NCBI GenBank assembly: GCA_963170055.1
Contig: CAUJGJ010000444.1
Coordinates: forward strand, 1,587,501-1,651,500
Direction of reading: 5' to 3'
Length of the DNA: 64,000 nucleotides
DNA from: Halisarca cf. caerulea
Taxonomy: Eukaryota > Porifera > Demospongiae > Chondrillida > Halisarcidae
This document shows positions 1 to 10,882 of the stretch, one piece after another. A program made the position numbers and the translations under genes. The notes under the pieces were generated by a model. It worked only from the letters and a program-made list of their open reading frames with translations. It did not search any database and had not been told where the DNA came from. Each line of letters opens with the position of its first letter. Within the stretch, counting starts at the first letter, position 1.

Positions 1-1
1 G

Positions 2-235
2 AACCTCCCGGTCACAAGGTCATCCTTCGGGCAGAGTACATTCAACTTTGCTGGTGCTGCTATGTGGTGATCCCTCCCTGCAGACATCTGGGAGGTGATA
101 GGTTCCCGCGGGCCTTCTCTGCCAAGTGTGCGGATCTCTTGCTGCATGGACTGTCCTTTGTATTGGTATGTGCATGATCTTTTTACTCTTGTTTTCTCTT
201 TCTCATACAGCATACTTATACATGAATAATCAGTA
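2..235 (+). pseudogene. Possible C-terminal tail of a non-LTR retrotransposon
   Basis: Frame 2 reads NLPVTRSSFGQSTFNFAG followed by AAMW, a stop, then SLPADI. This resembles the end of Jockey/CR1/L2-type LINE polyproteins, where a conserved W-N-S-L-P motif follows an R-x-x-F-G-type stretch; here the Asn codon is replaced by TGA. The stretch is more GC-rich than the AT-rich DNA after it. Frame 1 is also open for 58 codons and could be misread as an exon ending at a GTATGT donor at 166, but the WxSLP match favours a LINE relic. The 5' part lies outside the window. Confidence 0.45.
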
Positions 236-1012
236 TTCAATTTTTATTATTTTACTGCTTGATGAATGAATCCAACCATCTTGATGCATGTCTTTATTCT
301 TTAACATGATTTCTTCCCTCTGTTTTGTTTTGTGCTTCTTTTCTTTTTTACTGGGTGCCCGGAAGAATAGCCAATGGCTAAAGGCTACCCAGTCTAAATA
401 ATGATACTTGATACCTGATACACATGCATACATTTTTACAGGTGATCCATGAGCTGTGGTATCAGGCATATCCATTATGTGGCTCCATCCTATTGTTTAT
501 ATATGCTCCTTGTCCTGTAAAACTTGAACCTAATGAAGCAGGCAACTAGGCTTTATGCTATCATGCATGCACAGTAAGCTGTGTAATTGACTTTTGCCAC
601 TTAAGACATCACATTATGGCTTCACAGTCATGCAGTGCCAAATTATTGCATGATCTGTATGCATCTGGCTTAGTGGAGAATAGCCACAAGGTCTATTTCC
701 AGTTTCTTTTCTTGTAATGTATGTATTTACAGTTAACACACATAATTATTATTACTAGTTGTAAACAAAGTTCAGAACCTCGCTAAAAGGAAACTTAACA
801 GTGACACAGAATGGTGATTGGGAATGTGGGTGAAATGATTGCACATATAAAATTGTAGTTGCATGTGAGCTAGTCTCATGTAGCCAGATCCAAACCCCTT
901 GGATCCTGCATGAAGGAAAGGTATGCAGCGACATCATAATAATAAGGATCATGCAAGGGGCCAATTGCAAGTTAAGGGTCTGACTATGTGAGAATGGCTG
1001 TGAGCCAATCAG

Positions 1013-1015
<3 letters not shown>
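236..1015. other. AT-rich spacer, no gene seen
   Basis: Short open frames here have no family motif. I see only simple AT-rich sequence without convincing splice, promoter or repeat structure. Confidence 0.5.

Positions 1016-1086
<71 letters not shown>
1016..1086. repeat. (TA)n microsatellite
   Basis: About 35 uninterrupted TA dinucleotides. Such tracts are hypervariable and can extrude cruciforms. Confidence 0.95.
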
Positions 1087-1090
<4 letters not shown>

Positions 1091-2540
1091 TTGACAATTA
1101 ATAATAAATATTGTCCTTTGAGCTGTGATATACCTTATGCATTGATCTGGTGCATGTTCAGATTGTAATAGCTCAGTTGACAATTTGTCTTTTAGTCACC
1201 ATGCAGCCTTGTTAGTGCAGCTTTTTATAATTTGGCATAATATATAATTATAATATAAACTGCAATCAGGTCTTAGTTTTGTACAGCCATAAGCATATAC
1301 TATTACACTAATTTAAAACTTCCTCAATTGAGGTTGGTAGTCAAATGTGTACCAATACCATTCAATGTACATTACAGTAGTTTAGAGGGTCTATGATTAC
1401 AGTATATACAGCCAATGTTTTGTGAGTAGCTTACCAATCATCTGTATGTGTTGATTGTCAATTGTGGCTTTGAGTTTCATTGAATGTGTCATCAGTGAGT
1501 TGGTATATGACTATAGATGTGTAATTCCGGCCAATATTCAGCTGCTGACAATTGAAGAATGTTGGGGCACCTTTCATTTGAAAGTAGTGTTTCACGGTAT
1601 TGATTTTTGCTCAGACGGTATATTGTCAGCTAAAATGTGGTCAGTATTACTAAATTTTTACTAATTATGTGAAATGCTCTTCATGTACTCTTTAGCCATG
1701 AAACCTGCAATTGTCTTTGTTACGTAGGTCAGCAGAGAAATCCAAAAACTTCCATACTTTTGTAGCGGTTAAGCCCTAACCCAAACCCCAGCGATAAGGG
1801 AGTGCTCCATAATTTCAACTGCTTCAAGTAAACTAGATTTTCTAAACACATGGTTTGTGTCATTATACGTACATGCATCATTACAACTCGTGGGCTGATC
1901 ATATGATCATGTTATACTGCTGGACTTTAGCACGGTAATACCACTTAAGGTATATATTGCTGGTATTACAAAATATTCGGTATATTGTGAAACACTATAT
2001 GTAAGAGCTTTGAGTTCAAGAGTTAAGAATCTCCGATACCAATATTTTTTGTACCTCGGACTTTGCTCTTTTGTGGAAATGAGATATTAACTGTTTGGAT
2101 ATAGACCTTATAACCATACATATTTTACCATACTATTAGCATACAGATGCAATGTAAGCTAGTGCTGCATATAGATAATTTGGATGAACACTGTTTTAAG
2201 TATGTTAGGAACATCCATGCATGAGGCCGGCCATTCAAGAATTAACTGATTGTATACATGTCTTGACTAAGGACATGCCCTTTATAACCACAATATATTT
2301 TCCATACTGTGTTATATCAATCAATCAATCAATCAAAGAAATAACCAGATGTACCATGGCATCAGGGCAACACTGCCCTATAAGGCATCCAAAATACAAC
2401 AACACATATAGCATGCCACCTACAAATGTATATCAATAGAGTCAAAATAAAAAGATCTGAGAAGCAAGCAATAATCAAACTCTATAACTTTATGGGAAAA
2501 TCATTGAAATCGGCTGGCCCACATCTTCATGATACCTTTC
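1087..2540. other. AT-rich non-coding stretch with a diverged direct repeat
   Basis: No gene seen. Two related segments near 2106-2139 and 2279-2312 both read CTTTATAACCA-like followed by TATTTT and CCATACT, which suggests an old short duplication. A short (AATC)n run sits at about 2319-2337. Confidence 0.4.
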
Positions 2541-2544
2541 ATGA

Positions 2545-3640
2545 TTGAAAAATGCGGGCAGGCTTTGTCCAGTATCAATAATACACTATCCTCATTGCTC
2601 CCAACTACACAAGGATTGCATAAGATATTGGCGTTCAGTGCCATATGCGATACACTTTAGTAACCAATGGAAAATGTCTTCCACCTTCCCTGACTCGCAT
2701 TGGCGACATGTCGTTTCCTCTCTTTGCAGCCCCTGCCACTGTCCACATTCAAATATGAAGGGGGCTGTCCCACCTCTCAACATAATCTTTTCTCCTCTGT
2801 GACTTTTGCTATAGCCACCTGCCAACATCGTGACTCATGCATGCAGTACCTTTCATTCTCAACATTTGCAATGTTTCCAGCTTTGGCTAGGTGTCAAGCT
2901 CCCGATTCCAATCCTCTTGGGTTAACTCCATTGCATAATTCTCTAGCATTGACCTAATCTCTCCTCCTGACAGCCTCACCCCACCCAAGATGCTTGAGAC
3001 ATCTCTGTAAATTCCGAACCCATCCCACTCCATGCTGCACAGCTTCCAAGGCTACTGCTCTCAGAATCCTTCCTTCATACAACGGGGTGTACAACTTATT
3101 AAACCAAATTTAAGGAAATGCACTTAATTCTCGGCAACCATACAACATGAAAAGCATCAGCCTCCATCAACAGGGAAACTTTTGGGTGCCGAACACCCAC
3201 ACCAAATAAGATACAGAGTGCCCGTAACTGAATTTGGCTCAACCCTTCCAACTTCTGATAGCAACCCCATGCAAATCTCTGTCCCTAAAAAAGCACAGAA
3301 TCCACCAGTGACTTCATCAATTGCATAAAGGATTTACCACTAACTTCACCTACAGACTCCCAACACCTCCACAACCACGCAGATAAAGCCTGTGACCCCA
3401 ACTGCACTCTATGCTCTAACATACTTGAACATTAATATTCCAAGAACTCATCCACCATGCATCCCAAACATCTGTAGGTTGACACCATGGGAATTTCATC
3501 CTCACCAATTTGGAAACTACTGGAACACTTGTCTGCACCTCTCTTTCTCATATAAATGCATTACTGCACTTTTTCGAGGTTGATCACTACAGATCATTTC
3601 TTGCACCAACTTTTTAAACACTGCAAACTCTTCCTTATGT
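2545..3640 (-). pseudogene. Decayed LINE 3' region with a terminal zinc-knuckle domain
   Basis: The clearest part is 2592-2828 on the minus strand. It reads REETTCRQCESGKVEDIFHW followed by LLKC and AYGTERQ, which is the CxxC...H...C knuckle and flanking layout common at the end of LINE ORF2-like polyproteins (cysteines and histidine in the order C-C-H-C). Upstream on the same strand (to about 3640) fragments such as MFKYVRAQ and VVEVLGVC continue the same type of post-RT region, broken by several stops and frameshifts. It is a dead copy with no catalytic RT core visible. The family inside the LINEs cannot be set by eye. Confidence 0.55.
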
Positions 3641-3644
3641 ACTC

Positions 3645-3667
3645 TAGCCTCGTGGACCAGACCCTAC
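3645..3667 (+). repeat. Relic arm resembling the TAGTCT foldback family
   Basis: The stretch starting TAGCCTCGTGGACCAGACC resembles the outer arm of the intact hairpin at 29003 (TAGTCTCGCGGCGCCAGACC). No second arm is seen nearby. Confidence 0.3.
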
Positions 3668-3741
3668 TTGCCCACACGGCGAGAAGTATGGATATACAGG
3701 AATGAGTTATAGGAATTATTTTCAAAACAATGGCCAAAATT

Positions 3742-4104
3742 CAGGGGCTTAGCCAGGATTTTAAGAAGGGGGGGCTCAACGGGTTATGAATAGAGACATT
3801 TTGACCCAAGAAGCGCTTGAAATTAGCGCACGGCATGCAAAAAAACTATGCCCACCTGACCTTCAAGCGTTCAAACATGTCTGTGTACGTATGTAGCGGT
3901 TTCTTCAAAACGAACTTAAGTTTTTCTTAGTTTTTCAGATTGTTTTTAGTTATAAATTAGCTGTATAACAAATCTAGATATATATTCATAAACTAACAGA
4001 CAGTGGGCCCAATCCAAGCCAGTTTGTGGAGTTGGGAAGAAAGATAGGTCGGCAAGATTTTTTGGGAAGAAACTTCAAAGGGCCCTGTGCTAGCTACACC
4101 CCTG
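3742..4104. mobile_element. hAT-like short inverted-repeat element (363 bp)
   Basis: The left end reads CAGGGGCTTAGCCAGGATTT. The right end, read from the other strand, begins CAGGGGTGTAGCTAGCACAG. CAGGGG-type ends are usual for hAT-family non-autonomous elements. The expected 8-bp target duplication is not exact (CCAAAATT left, CAAATATG right), so the copy is old or the ends are slightly misplaced. It has no coding capacity. Confidence 0.5.
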
Positions 4105-5220
4105 CAAATATGGCAATTGTTTTTAAAACAATCGGCCAGTATTCTGTTCAAAGAGTGTTCAGCTGTGCACTCACCCTTCAATGCTTTGCAAGTGATTTGA
4201 GCATGTGGGGTAGTAGCCCCCATGAGTTTTTAACTCGAATTGTTTGTTGGAACAGTTTGTCTCTTGTTACATTGGAACCATTTATTTGAATATTTAGCAG
4301 TATAATATGGCCATGCACACTTCATGACAATGTTAAACATTCAATAATATTACATGACATTTAATGTGCTGTTCATGAAATTTGTCTTAATGCTGTATGT
4401 CAAGTCAATCTGCATGTGTATAGACAAAGTGCATGTCTTTTGTGGAATTAAAGTATGCATGTGACCAAATTGTAGTTGTGATACAGGCGGTTGTGTATGA
4501 AATTGGTTCAAGTTGTTGGTTTGCAATTATTGCAGTATATTATGATAGTATTATACTGTAGTAGAAATTGTACTTATGTATGTTAATGCAGAGCCCCCGG
4601 TCCTGCTGGCACAGTACTGGCGCATAAGATAGTGACTGTAAGCAATGTGACTCATTGTGTGAATTGGCCAGTCACTTAGGTTCTAAAATGGTTTGCAGGT
4701 TGTTTGATTTTGGCTTCACTTGTTTGATTACTGCAATGAAATGACTGTCTTCAGACATATATATAGACCTACCCTGTTAATAAAGTGTTATTCAGCTAAA
4801 GCTATGCACATGGCTCTTTTTCTTCTAAATCATCTCTGTTCATAACTGAAACATTTCTGCTGGAACACAGATGTTGCTTACGATCATAATAATTAAATAT
4901 TGGTGATCAGACATTTTGAAAGTATATACTGTATGTATTTGCAATCAGTCATCCCAGAGCCCAGTCAGTCCAATTCCTAGTGTATCCTTGATGCATAAAC
5001 CCCAACAGTTACCATTATTGTAACACCAAATGTGGATTGCAAATAAGGTCTTCAGAGATATATACATGTCATTTAAATATGCTATTTCAAGTGCATGATA
5101 AAAGTGTACACGTAAAGTAGATAATAGTAAAAGCAGAATATACTCCAAACATGTACATTGCAAAAGATGATACTAAATATAATACATACTAAGTTCAATA
5201 TTACACACAATAGTCTTAAC
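4105..5220. other. AT-rich spacer, no gene seen
   Basis: Open frames are short and without recognisable motifs. No structured repeat was found by eye. Confidence 0.4.
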
Positions 5221-5221
5221 C

Positions 5222-5944
5222 ATAATAATATTGTCTTTTTTGACTGGTTTAACAGATGTTTCCTTTCATTGGATGGATGTTTCATTTGAATTGATGCTCT
5301 TCTTGTTGCAATTAATGCATTTTTCATTGCAATTAACAAAAGCGCTGTAGCTCAAGTTTGGAAGAATATTCTAGGCAATAGCCCAACTTTACTATGAATG
5401 CTTCACTTCTAAGGTTCTCAAATTTTAGTCTTCAGATACTAACACTTTCCTTGGGAGGTTTATGAAGACTTGGGTGTTTATGAAGAAACTGTTGAGTGGT
5501 ACATCTTTGAAGGGGCAATCAGAAATAAAGACAAGTTTACAAACTCAAACTTTCAACACCTTCGTTTAGAACCATAGGGGTTATATGAGTGTATGTCGAA
5601 GGTTTAGTGGTGTGACACCAAGAAGCTTGCGAATTGTGGATGAAACATTACCAGTCTTTCTTGGCGCCTTGTGCAAGCATTCAAACCCTGGCCTGCCCTT
5701 TAAACAAATGTCCTTTGTCCAAGGACAAAGAAGGAGAGTATTTGAAGACGAAATGTGCTGAGAAATGCTAGCCTATAGTTTTACATTTTGCTTGGAATTT
5801 ATTCCGAACTTGTGCAATAGCACTTCCTGGCAATAACTGCAATGAAAAATGCCTAAATTGCAATGAACAGTACATCAATTCAAATGAAATGTCTGTCAAA
5901 TAAAATAAAACATCTGTTAAACCAATGGCAAAAGACTGTAATTA
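5222..5944. mobile_element. Inverted-repeat element with long diverged arms
   Basis: A left arm (about 5222-5335) and a right arm (about 5826-5944) are imperfect reverse complements. Both contain, in the same orientation after inversion, GGTTTAACAGATGTTT, TTTCATTTGAATTGATG and GCATTTTTCATTGCA. The arms are about 110 bp and roughly three-quarters alike, so it is an old foldback or MITE-like unit. No target duplication could be fixed. Confidence 0.5.
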
Positions 5945-6377
5945 TGTACATATTCATTATTATACCACTGCACATATTGGTTTCAAGGATATAGCAAAAA
6001 GACAGACTTGATGATTTCAGCATGAATAAAAGCCTCCATCATGTTTTCTGGAGTATCCTTGATTAGTCGCTTCACTATGGTGGCTCTCTAGATACAGTAC
6101 ATAAAGTATTCAGCTATAAAGACATTAAAATACTGTAGATTTACAAAATTGACACATGACATACCAATTGAAAGGCCTTTGCTAGTGTTTATGCTGCCTT
6201 TCTTCTTATCCTCAAAGCACACCAGAGATTGATCCTCAAGTAACACAGGTGATTGTACAGTGGGTCTATTTTTCAAAACTCTCCTATAGCATAATATATC
6301 TAATTTATATCAATAAGAGTAACATATTGAATTCTAAGAACACATTATGTTTGCAAGATTATAATATCTGGTAAGGC

Positions 6378-6424
<47 letters not shown>
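6378..6424. repeat. (TA)n microsatellite
   Basis: About 23 TA dinucleotides that lie just outside the inverted-repeat element starting near 6460. Confidence 0.95.
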
Positions 6425-6431
<7 letters not shown>

Positions 6432-6459
6432 ATTCATTTAGTATTATAGTAAATCTAAG

Positions 6460-7168
6460 TACCATACGTGCTCTAATTTTTGCGGGCCTAAAATTTCGCG
6501 GTTTTGATGGATTAGAAGCCATCCACAAAAGTATAAATCAGCAAAAAGTTTGAAATCTTGCGCAGTGATATAAGATTGCCTTTGCAGTGATATAAAATGG
6601 CTGTCGCGGTGATTTTAAAAGGCTGTCGCGGTGATTTTAAAAGGCCGTCGCTAATTTAGCAGGTAGCACTGTCGATGTCTTGTTGTATTGCTATTAGATC
6701 CATGATGATATACCTATATAGTTGTGAAAGAAGGTATCGATCGGCTTGTCTGCTGCCATTATCTTGTATTCGTTTGCATTCGCATGTGCCAGTAGCTACC
6801 TGACGGTGATAAAGAATGTTGATTTGTTTGTTTGGTTTGTAAGCGTCCGGACTTTCCAGCCAACTCTGAGATTTGGAGCAAGTTGTCCCATCAAGTATGG
6901 CAGATGCTGTTATATAGAAAAGAAATTTGCAACACTTCAGAGGAAGAAACCGTTTGTGTGTCTGTTTCATTGCCCTGTTTGACTTGGCAATCATTAGAAC
7001 TTTAAAGTGCTAATTGCAATCTATGGTCTGCTCAGGTCTATCACTAGTTAACTTGGACAAAGCAAACAGAGGGACTGGATGGGGACCCGTGAAAATAAAA
7101 ACGTGAAAATTGTGAATTTGCGACATCTGCGAAAGTTTAAGCCCGCGAAAATTAGAGCGCATACGGTA
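6460..7168. mobile_element. MITE-like element with TACC ends and TA flanks
   Basis: The left end reads TACCATACGTGCTCTAATTT; the right end, inverted, reads TACCGTATGCGCTCTAATTT. Both continue with an inverted TTGCGGGC/TCGCGGGC block, giving a 28-bp inverted repeat with about five mismatches. If TA is the duplicated target, the element proper starts CCATACG, which fits Tc1/mariner-type insertion, but this is unproven. Three tandem copies of a roughly 24-bp unit containing TGTCGCGGTGATTTTAAAA lie at about 6598-6655. The 112-codon minus frame at 6656-6994 has no family match and is probably not a gene. Confidence 0.6.
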
Positions 7169-7309
7169 TGTATGCCACATTACTGTAGCAGAACAAATTT
7201 TCAAGAATTTCATGATAGAGGAGTGAATTGTGAATTTTACTAGCAAAGCTTAAAAATTTATCATACAAAAAAGTTATACATGCTATAGGGGTCGGCAACA
7301 AGGTAATAT

Positions 7310-7580
7310 GACGTATGAGATTTTGCAATCTCACTGAGATTACACAAGATTTCAAAGATTGCCCTAAGATTGCGAAGATTTTGGAATAAGATTTCGCAAG
7401 ATTTTGCATAGTGAGATTTCAGAACTTTAAGATTTCGCCTAAGATTTCCAGATTCCAGATAAAATTTCTGGAGATCAGGCAAGATTTCAAGTTTTGCTAG
7501 TGATTTTGGGATTTCGGCAAAGATTTCTCACAGGATTTCAAACACGTATGAGGATTTCAGATTTCAAGATTGCACCATGT
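7310..7580. repeat. Degenerate AAGATTTC-rich tandem region
   Basis: About twenty copies of AAGATTTC, AAGATTGC or close variants follow one another at roughly 10-16 bp spacing. The unit is short and irregular, so this is a decayed minisatellite. It follows the MITE-like element ending near 7168. Confidence 0.6.
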
Positions 7581-9604
7581 TGCGGACCCCTTGTATATGC
7601 TGTCTTAATACTAAGCAAACTGGCATCCCAGCCCTTAGTTTGTGAAAAATTTAGACTCAAATACCATTGTGGCATGATAAAATAAATACACATGAAGACT
7701 AGGCCTGATTTTGAGAAATGCGCAGGACTCACATACAGTAGTACAAACAACTTGTCTCACATTGTCACTTAAACATACCCATGATTTTCTCCAGTAGTTT
7801 CAGGTTGCTGCAGAACACTTGCTTTTGACTTCATAAATTCACTGTGATGGTCATATTCACACTTCAAAACAAAGTCAAGGCTATTCTGAGGTACCTATCA
7901 CAACAACAGTCAAATGAAGTAAGTCAGCATAATACAGGTAGGGAATCTCTTTGGTGTACTTTACATCTGCTAGTTAGACTGTGTATGTCCAAAAAGCTCA
8001 TAATGCACCCCACCTGAGAATCGAAGTAAGTTACATCTCTTCGGGTACTAGATAGGGTTGGGGTGGAGTATAGCCTTGTCCATGGGTCCAATCCTTCTAC
8101 TGAAGCACCTGTTTCACTGACTTTCATTGATTTTTTAACCATCTACCATGATAAACAACAACTAGTAATTTTTAACATGGATCTGACTGGATAAGATGCT
8201 AGTGTAGGAGTGGTATCGATATAATAACAAATCTGAAATTGTCACTGGATAACCCCCTCTGTAGTAGACTGTATCTAAGTTTGGAAACTTAGAGGTCATT
8301 ACCGCTTGGCTTGAATACAATGGAACTAAAAACACTTCAGCCATGTGTGTGTAATGGCCAACAAAACTTCTACTAGTCCTGGCTATAAAGGCCAGTAATA
8401 GTTAGATAGTACGAGATGGCACAAGGATTGAATCTGCTATTAGCATCCTTTCTTGTAATACTCCACATATTATGTTAACTATAGGCCTATGTATACTCAT
8501 TTGCTTCGCCCTTGCCATGTCCAGTCATTACACAATGTCAAATTTTGTCTCCACAATACTTCAACTGGAACCATGTGCCTAGGGTAAATATCATACAATT
8601 AACATATTTTTTTACTTTCACCGTAAGTGAACATGGCGGACGTTAAGGCGGTACTAAATTGTCGGCTATAATTCGACGAAATTGGAACGTTTGCTCCTCG
8701 TTTCATCAGCGAAGAGTCTTTGGAGCAGAAGAGATCTTTGAAGCGTTAGTTTCGTGAATAACGTATGACAATTTCCAAGCGATTCGAGTTTCCAGGGGCG
8801 TAGGCGGCCCACGAGATTTTTAAAACTCGAATCACATGTTTTGGTACACTTTGCAATCAATGGTTTGGTCCCCCCGCAGTAAAACATCGCAATATTTATT
8901 GACTGCAGTTGATGCTCGATGATGCTCTTCTCTCTTTGTTCTCATGCGTTAATGGTAGGGGGGTAGGGGAAAAGCCGCCAAATGATCTTCTCCAGAAGAT
9001 GGACCTTGAGCAGATCCACCAACTTGAAGTTAACACTGCTTTGAACCCACCATCCCAAATTACCCCGCCGTTCGAATTTCTACCCCACTTTATACCCTAC
9101 ATCCCAAATGGGGAAAATTCAACCATTTGGTAGTTTGAGATTCTATGATTCAACATACGTACTTACTTGCCCCGAGAAGTTCGTATCGTTCTCCAATGTG
9201 GGGAAAGGATAAGGATTTCTTCCACTATGGCTAGCCATGATAAGCGCAAGCAGAAATTTGGAGTGGGGTGACTGAGGCCTCGATCTGGGGGCGAACTGGA
9301 GTATCTATGGCTAAATATCACGACCAAGGTTGTCCTGACAACGAAAATAGTAGTCTAACCAGCTAGACCGTCCCCGCAGGGGGACTGAAGAACCATATGG
9401 TCTAACTAACTAGACCGTCTGCGGTGAATACGTGGCAGCACAATATCTATGGTGGCAGGAAAAGAGGAGTACATGTACACAAGAGGCCTTGGACACAGGC
9501 TGATTCCTCTGAGAGAGAGTAACTCTGCAACAAAAGACTAGTGCTGATCGTGGTTATTATGCTAGATCTATCCATGTTTTGGTAACACCATCATCATCAT
9601 CATC
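7581..9604. other. Non-coding stretch with one small hairpin
   Basis: No gene recognised. At 8781-8833 an 11-bp perfect inverted repeat (GATTCGAGTTT ... AAACTCGAATC) encloses a CAGGGGCGTAGG motif, which resembles a hAT-type end. At about 9350-9425 the phrase CTAGACCGTC occurs twice in direct orientation. Confidence 0.4.
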
Positions 9605-9617
9605 GTGTGTGTGTGTA

Positions 9618-9697
<80 letters not shown>
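9605..9697. repeat. (GT)n microsatellite
   Basis: Nearly pure GT run after a short (CAT)n run. Confidence 0.95.
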
Positions 9698-9698
<1 letters not shown>

Positions 9699-9853
9699 TT
9701 CAATGGATCCAGCTAGAGGATTGGACAGATGTGGTGACGGAGAGACGAGCATGGAGAAGTGTCATTAATCAGCTATGTTGACCAGATGCATGAGGGATAG
9801 TAAATCTTGATCTCCCAACATCCATGTGGATAAGGTGTAAAGAAGAAGAAGAA

Positions 9854-9855
<2 letters not shown>

Positions 9856-9928
<73 letters not shown>

Positions 9929-9955
9929 TGAGTGAGTGAGTGTGTGTGTGAGTGA

Positions 9956-10034
<79 letters not shown>
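9856..10034. repeat. Long (GT)n microsatellite with GAGT interruptions
   Basis: About 180 bp of GT dinucleotides with short GAGTGAGTGAGT interruptions near 9926-9960. Histidine-threonine or cysteine-valine open frames through it are artefacts of the repeat. Confidence 0.95.
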
Positions 10035-10036
<2 letters not shown>

Positions 10037-10230
10037 TAACTTGGTACAGTGTGCAAATTCCTACATCCTGCATTAATATTTTAGCTGTGGGGTTTACAAA
10101 TATGCACAATGTACCAAGTCCAACCCACCTCTGTCTAGCTCTATAGCCATCTAGCCCCATGTATGTCTATCCCTATGCCCGTCCAGCCCTGTGTAGCTAA
10201 CAACCCTACCTTGTTCCAGTGTTTTTTGAT
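10035..10230 (+). repeat. Copy of a dispersed repeat with CTAGCCCTATG units
   Basis: Contains GTGCAAATTCCTACATCCTGCA followed by several CTAGCCCTATGCC-like units and CCTTGTTCCAGTGTTTTTTG. The same parts in the same order build each arm of the foldback at 13222-13590 and the copy at 25111-25405. It is diverged and partial. Confidence 0.6.
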
Positions 10231-10882
10231 GATTGACAATTATTATCCGTACGTCATTTTTCCATTTTTAAATGGTTTATATAAATTGGTGTAATCAATG
10301 ACATCTCTCACTGAATGTTTCTATATAAATTTGCATGCATCCACTTCAGTCAACTTAATTTTACTGTTTCTATTTACAATATTATGGAGTACGGTAGTAC
10401 TCCATATGTAGGATTGACACCGAAAAAATGGCTGCCATACATTAGAGCAAATTTTGTTTTCGTCTGAAAACTAACGATGCAGTACAGTTAGAAGCATGTA
10501 GAAGTGATATTGGTGCCTTTTGACACACTAGCTATAAGTTGAAGGGGTTAGAACCCTTCACAGGTCAATTTCTTTGAAGAACTTCAAAATTTTAGACGAA
10601 AATGTATGGCTATGCAACACCAGTACCAGTTTAAGATGAGAGAGACCAGTGCATTAAATTGCAAGAAAGATGGTACAAAAACTCACAAAACCTAGGACTC
10701 AAGCTAAGCATTTTGAAGTTTGCAGGCTCGGCAAGGTTACAATTGCAAGTGGACATGCATGAGTGTTTTAGTTGTTGAAGTAAGTATTACTAAGTGACTA
10801 CAAAAAGGAAGAGTGAATTTACATAACTAAATTATATGATCATTATGATGCTTAACAGATTGAATACAAGTAGCCTAAATTG
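10231..10882. other. Non-coding spacer
   Basis: No gene seen. A small hairpin, ATGGAGTAC GGTA GTACTCCAT, lies at about 10384-10405. Confidence 0.4.

Noticed and set aside
1..174. Open frame 1 that could be an exon ending at a GTATGT donor after base 165
   Set aside because: Frame 2 of the same DNA matches the WxSLP tail of LINE polyproteins, and no acceptor, start or domain supports frame 1.
1765..1792. CCCTAACCC-like phrase resembling telomeric repeat
   Set aside because: Only one full unit and partial neighbours; no tandem run, so chance is sufficient.
6656..6994. 112-codon minus-strand frame
   Set aside because: Lies inside an inverted-repeat element, has no family match and is contradicted by an overlapping plus-strand frame of similar quality.
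8781..8833. CAGGGGCGTAGG as the end of a second hAT-like element
   Set aside because: No matching opposite end within 1 kb; only a small local hairpin is supported.
9765..10160. 95-131 codon frames rich in His-Thr or Cys-Val
   Set aside because: Pure translation of the GT microsatellite.
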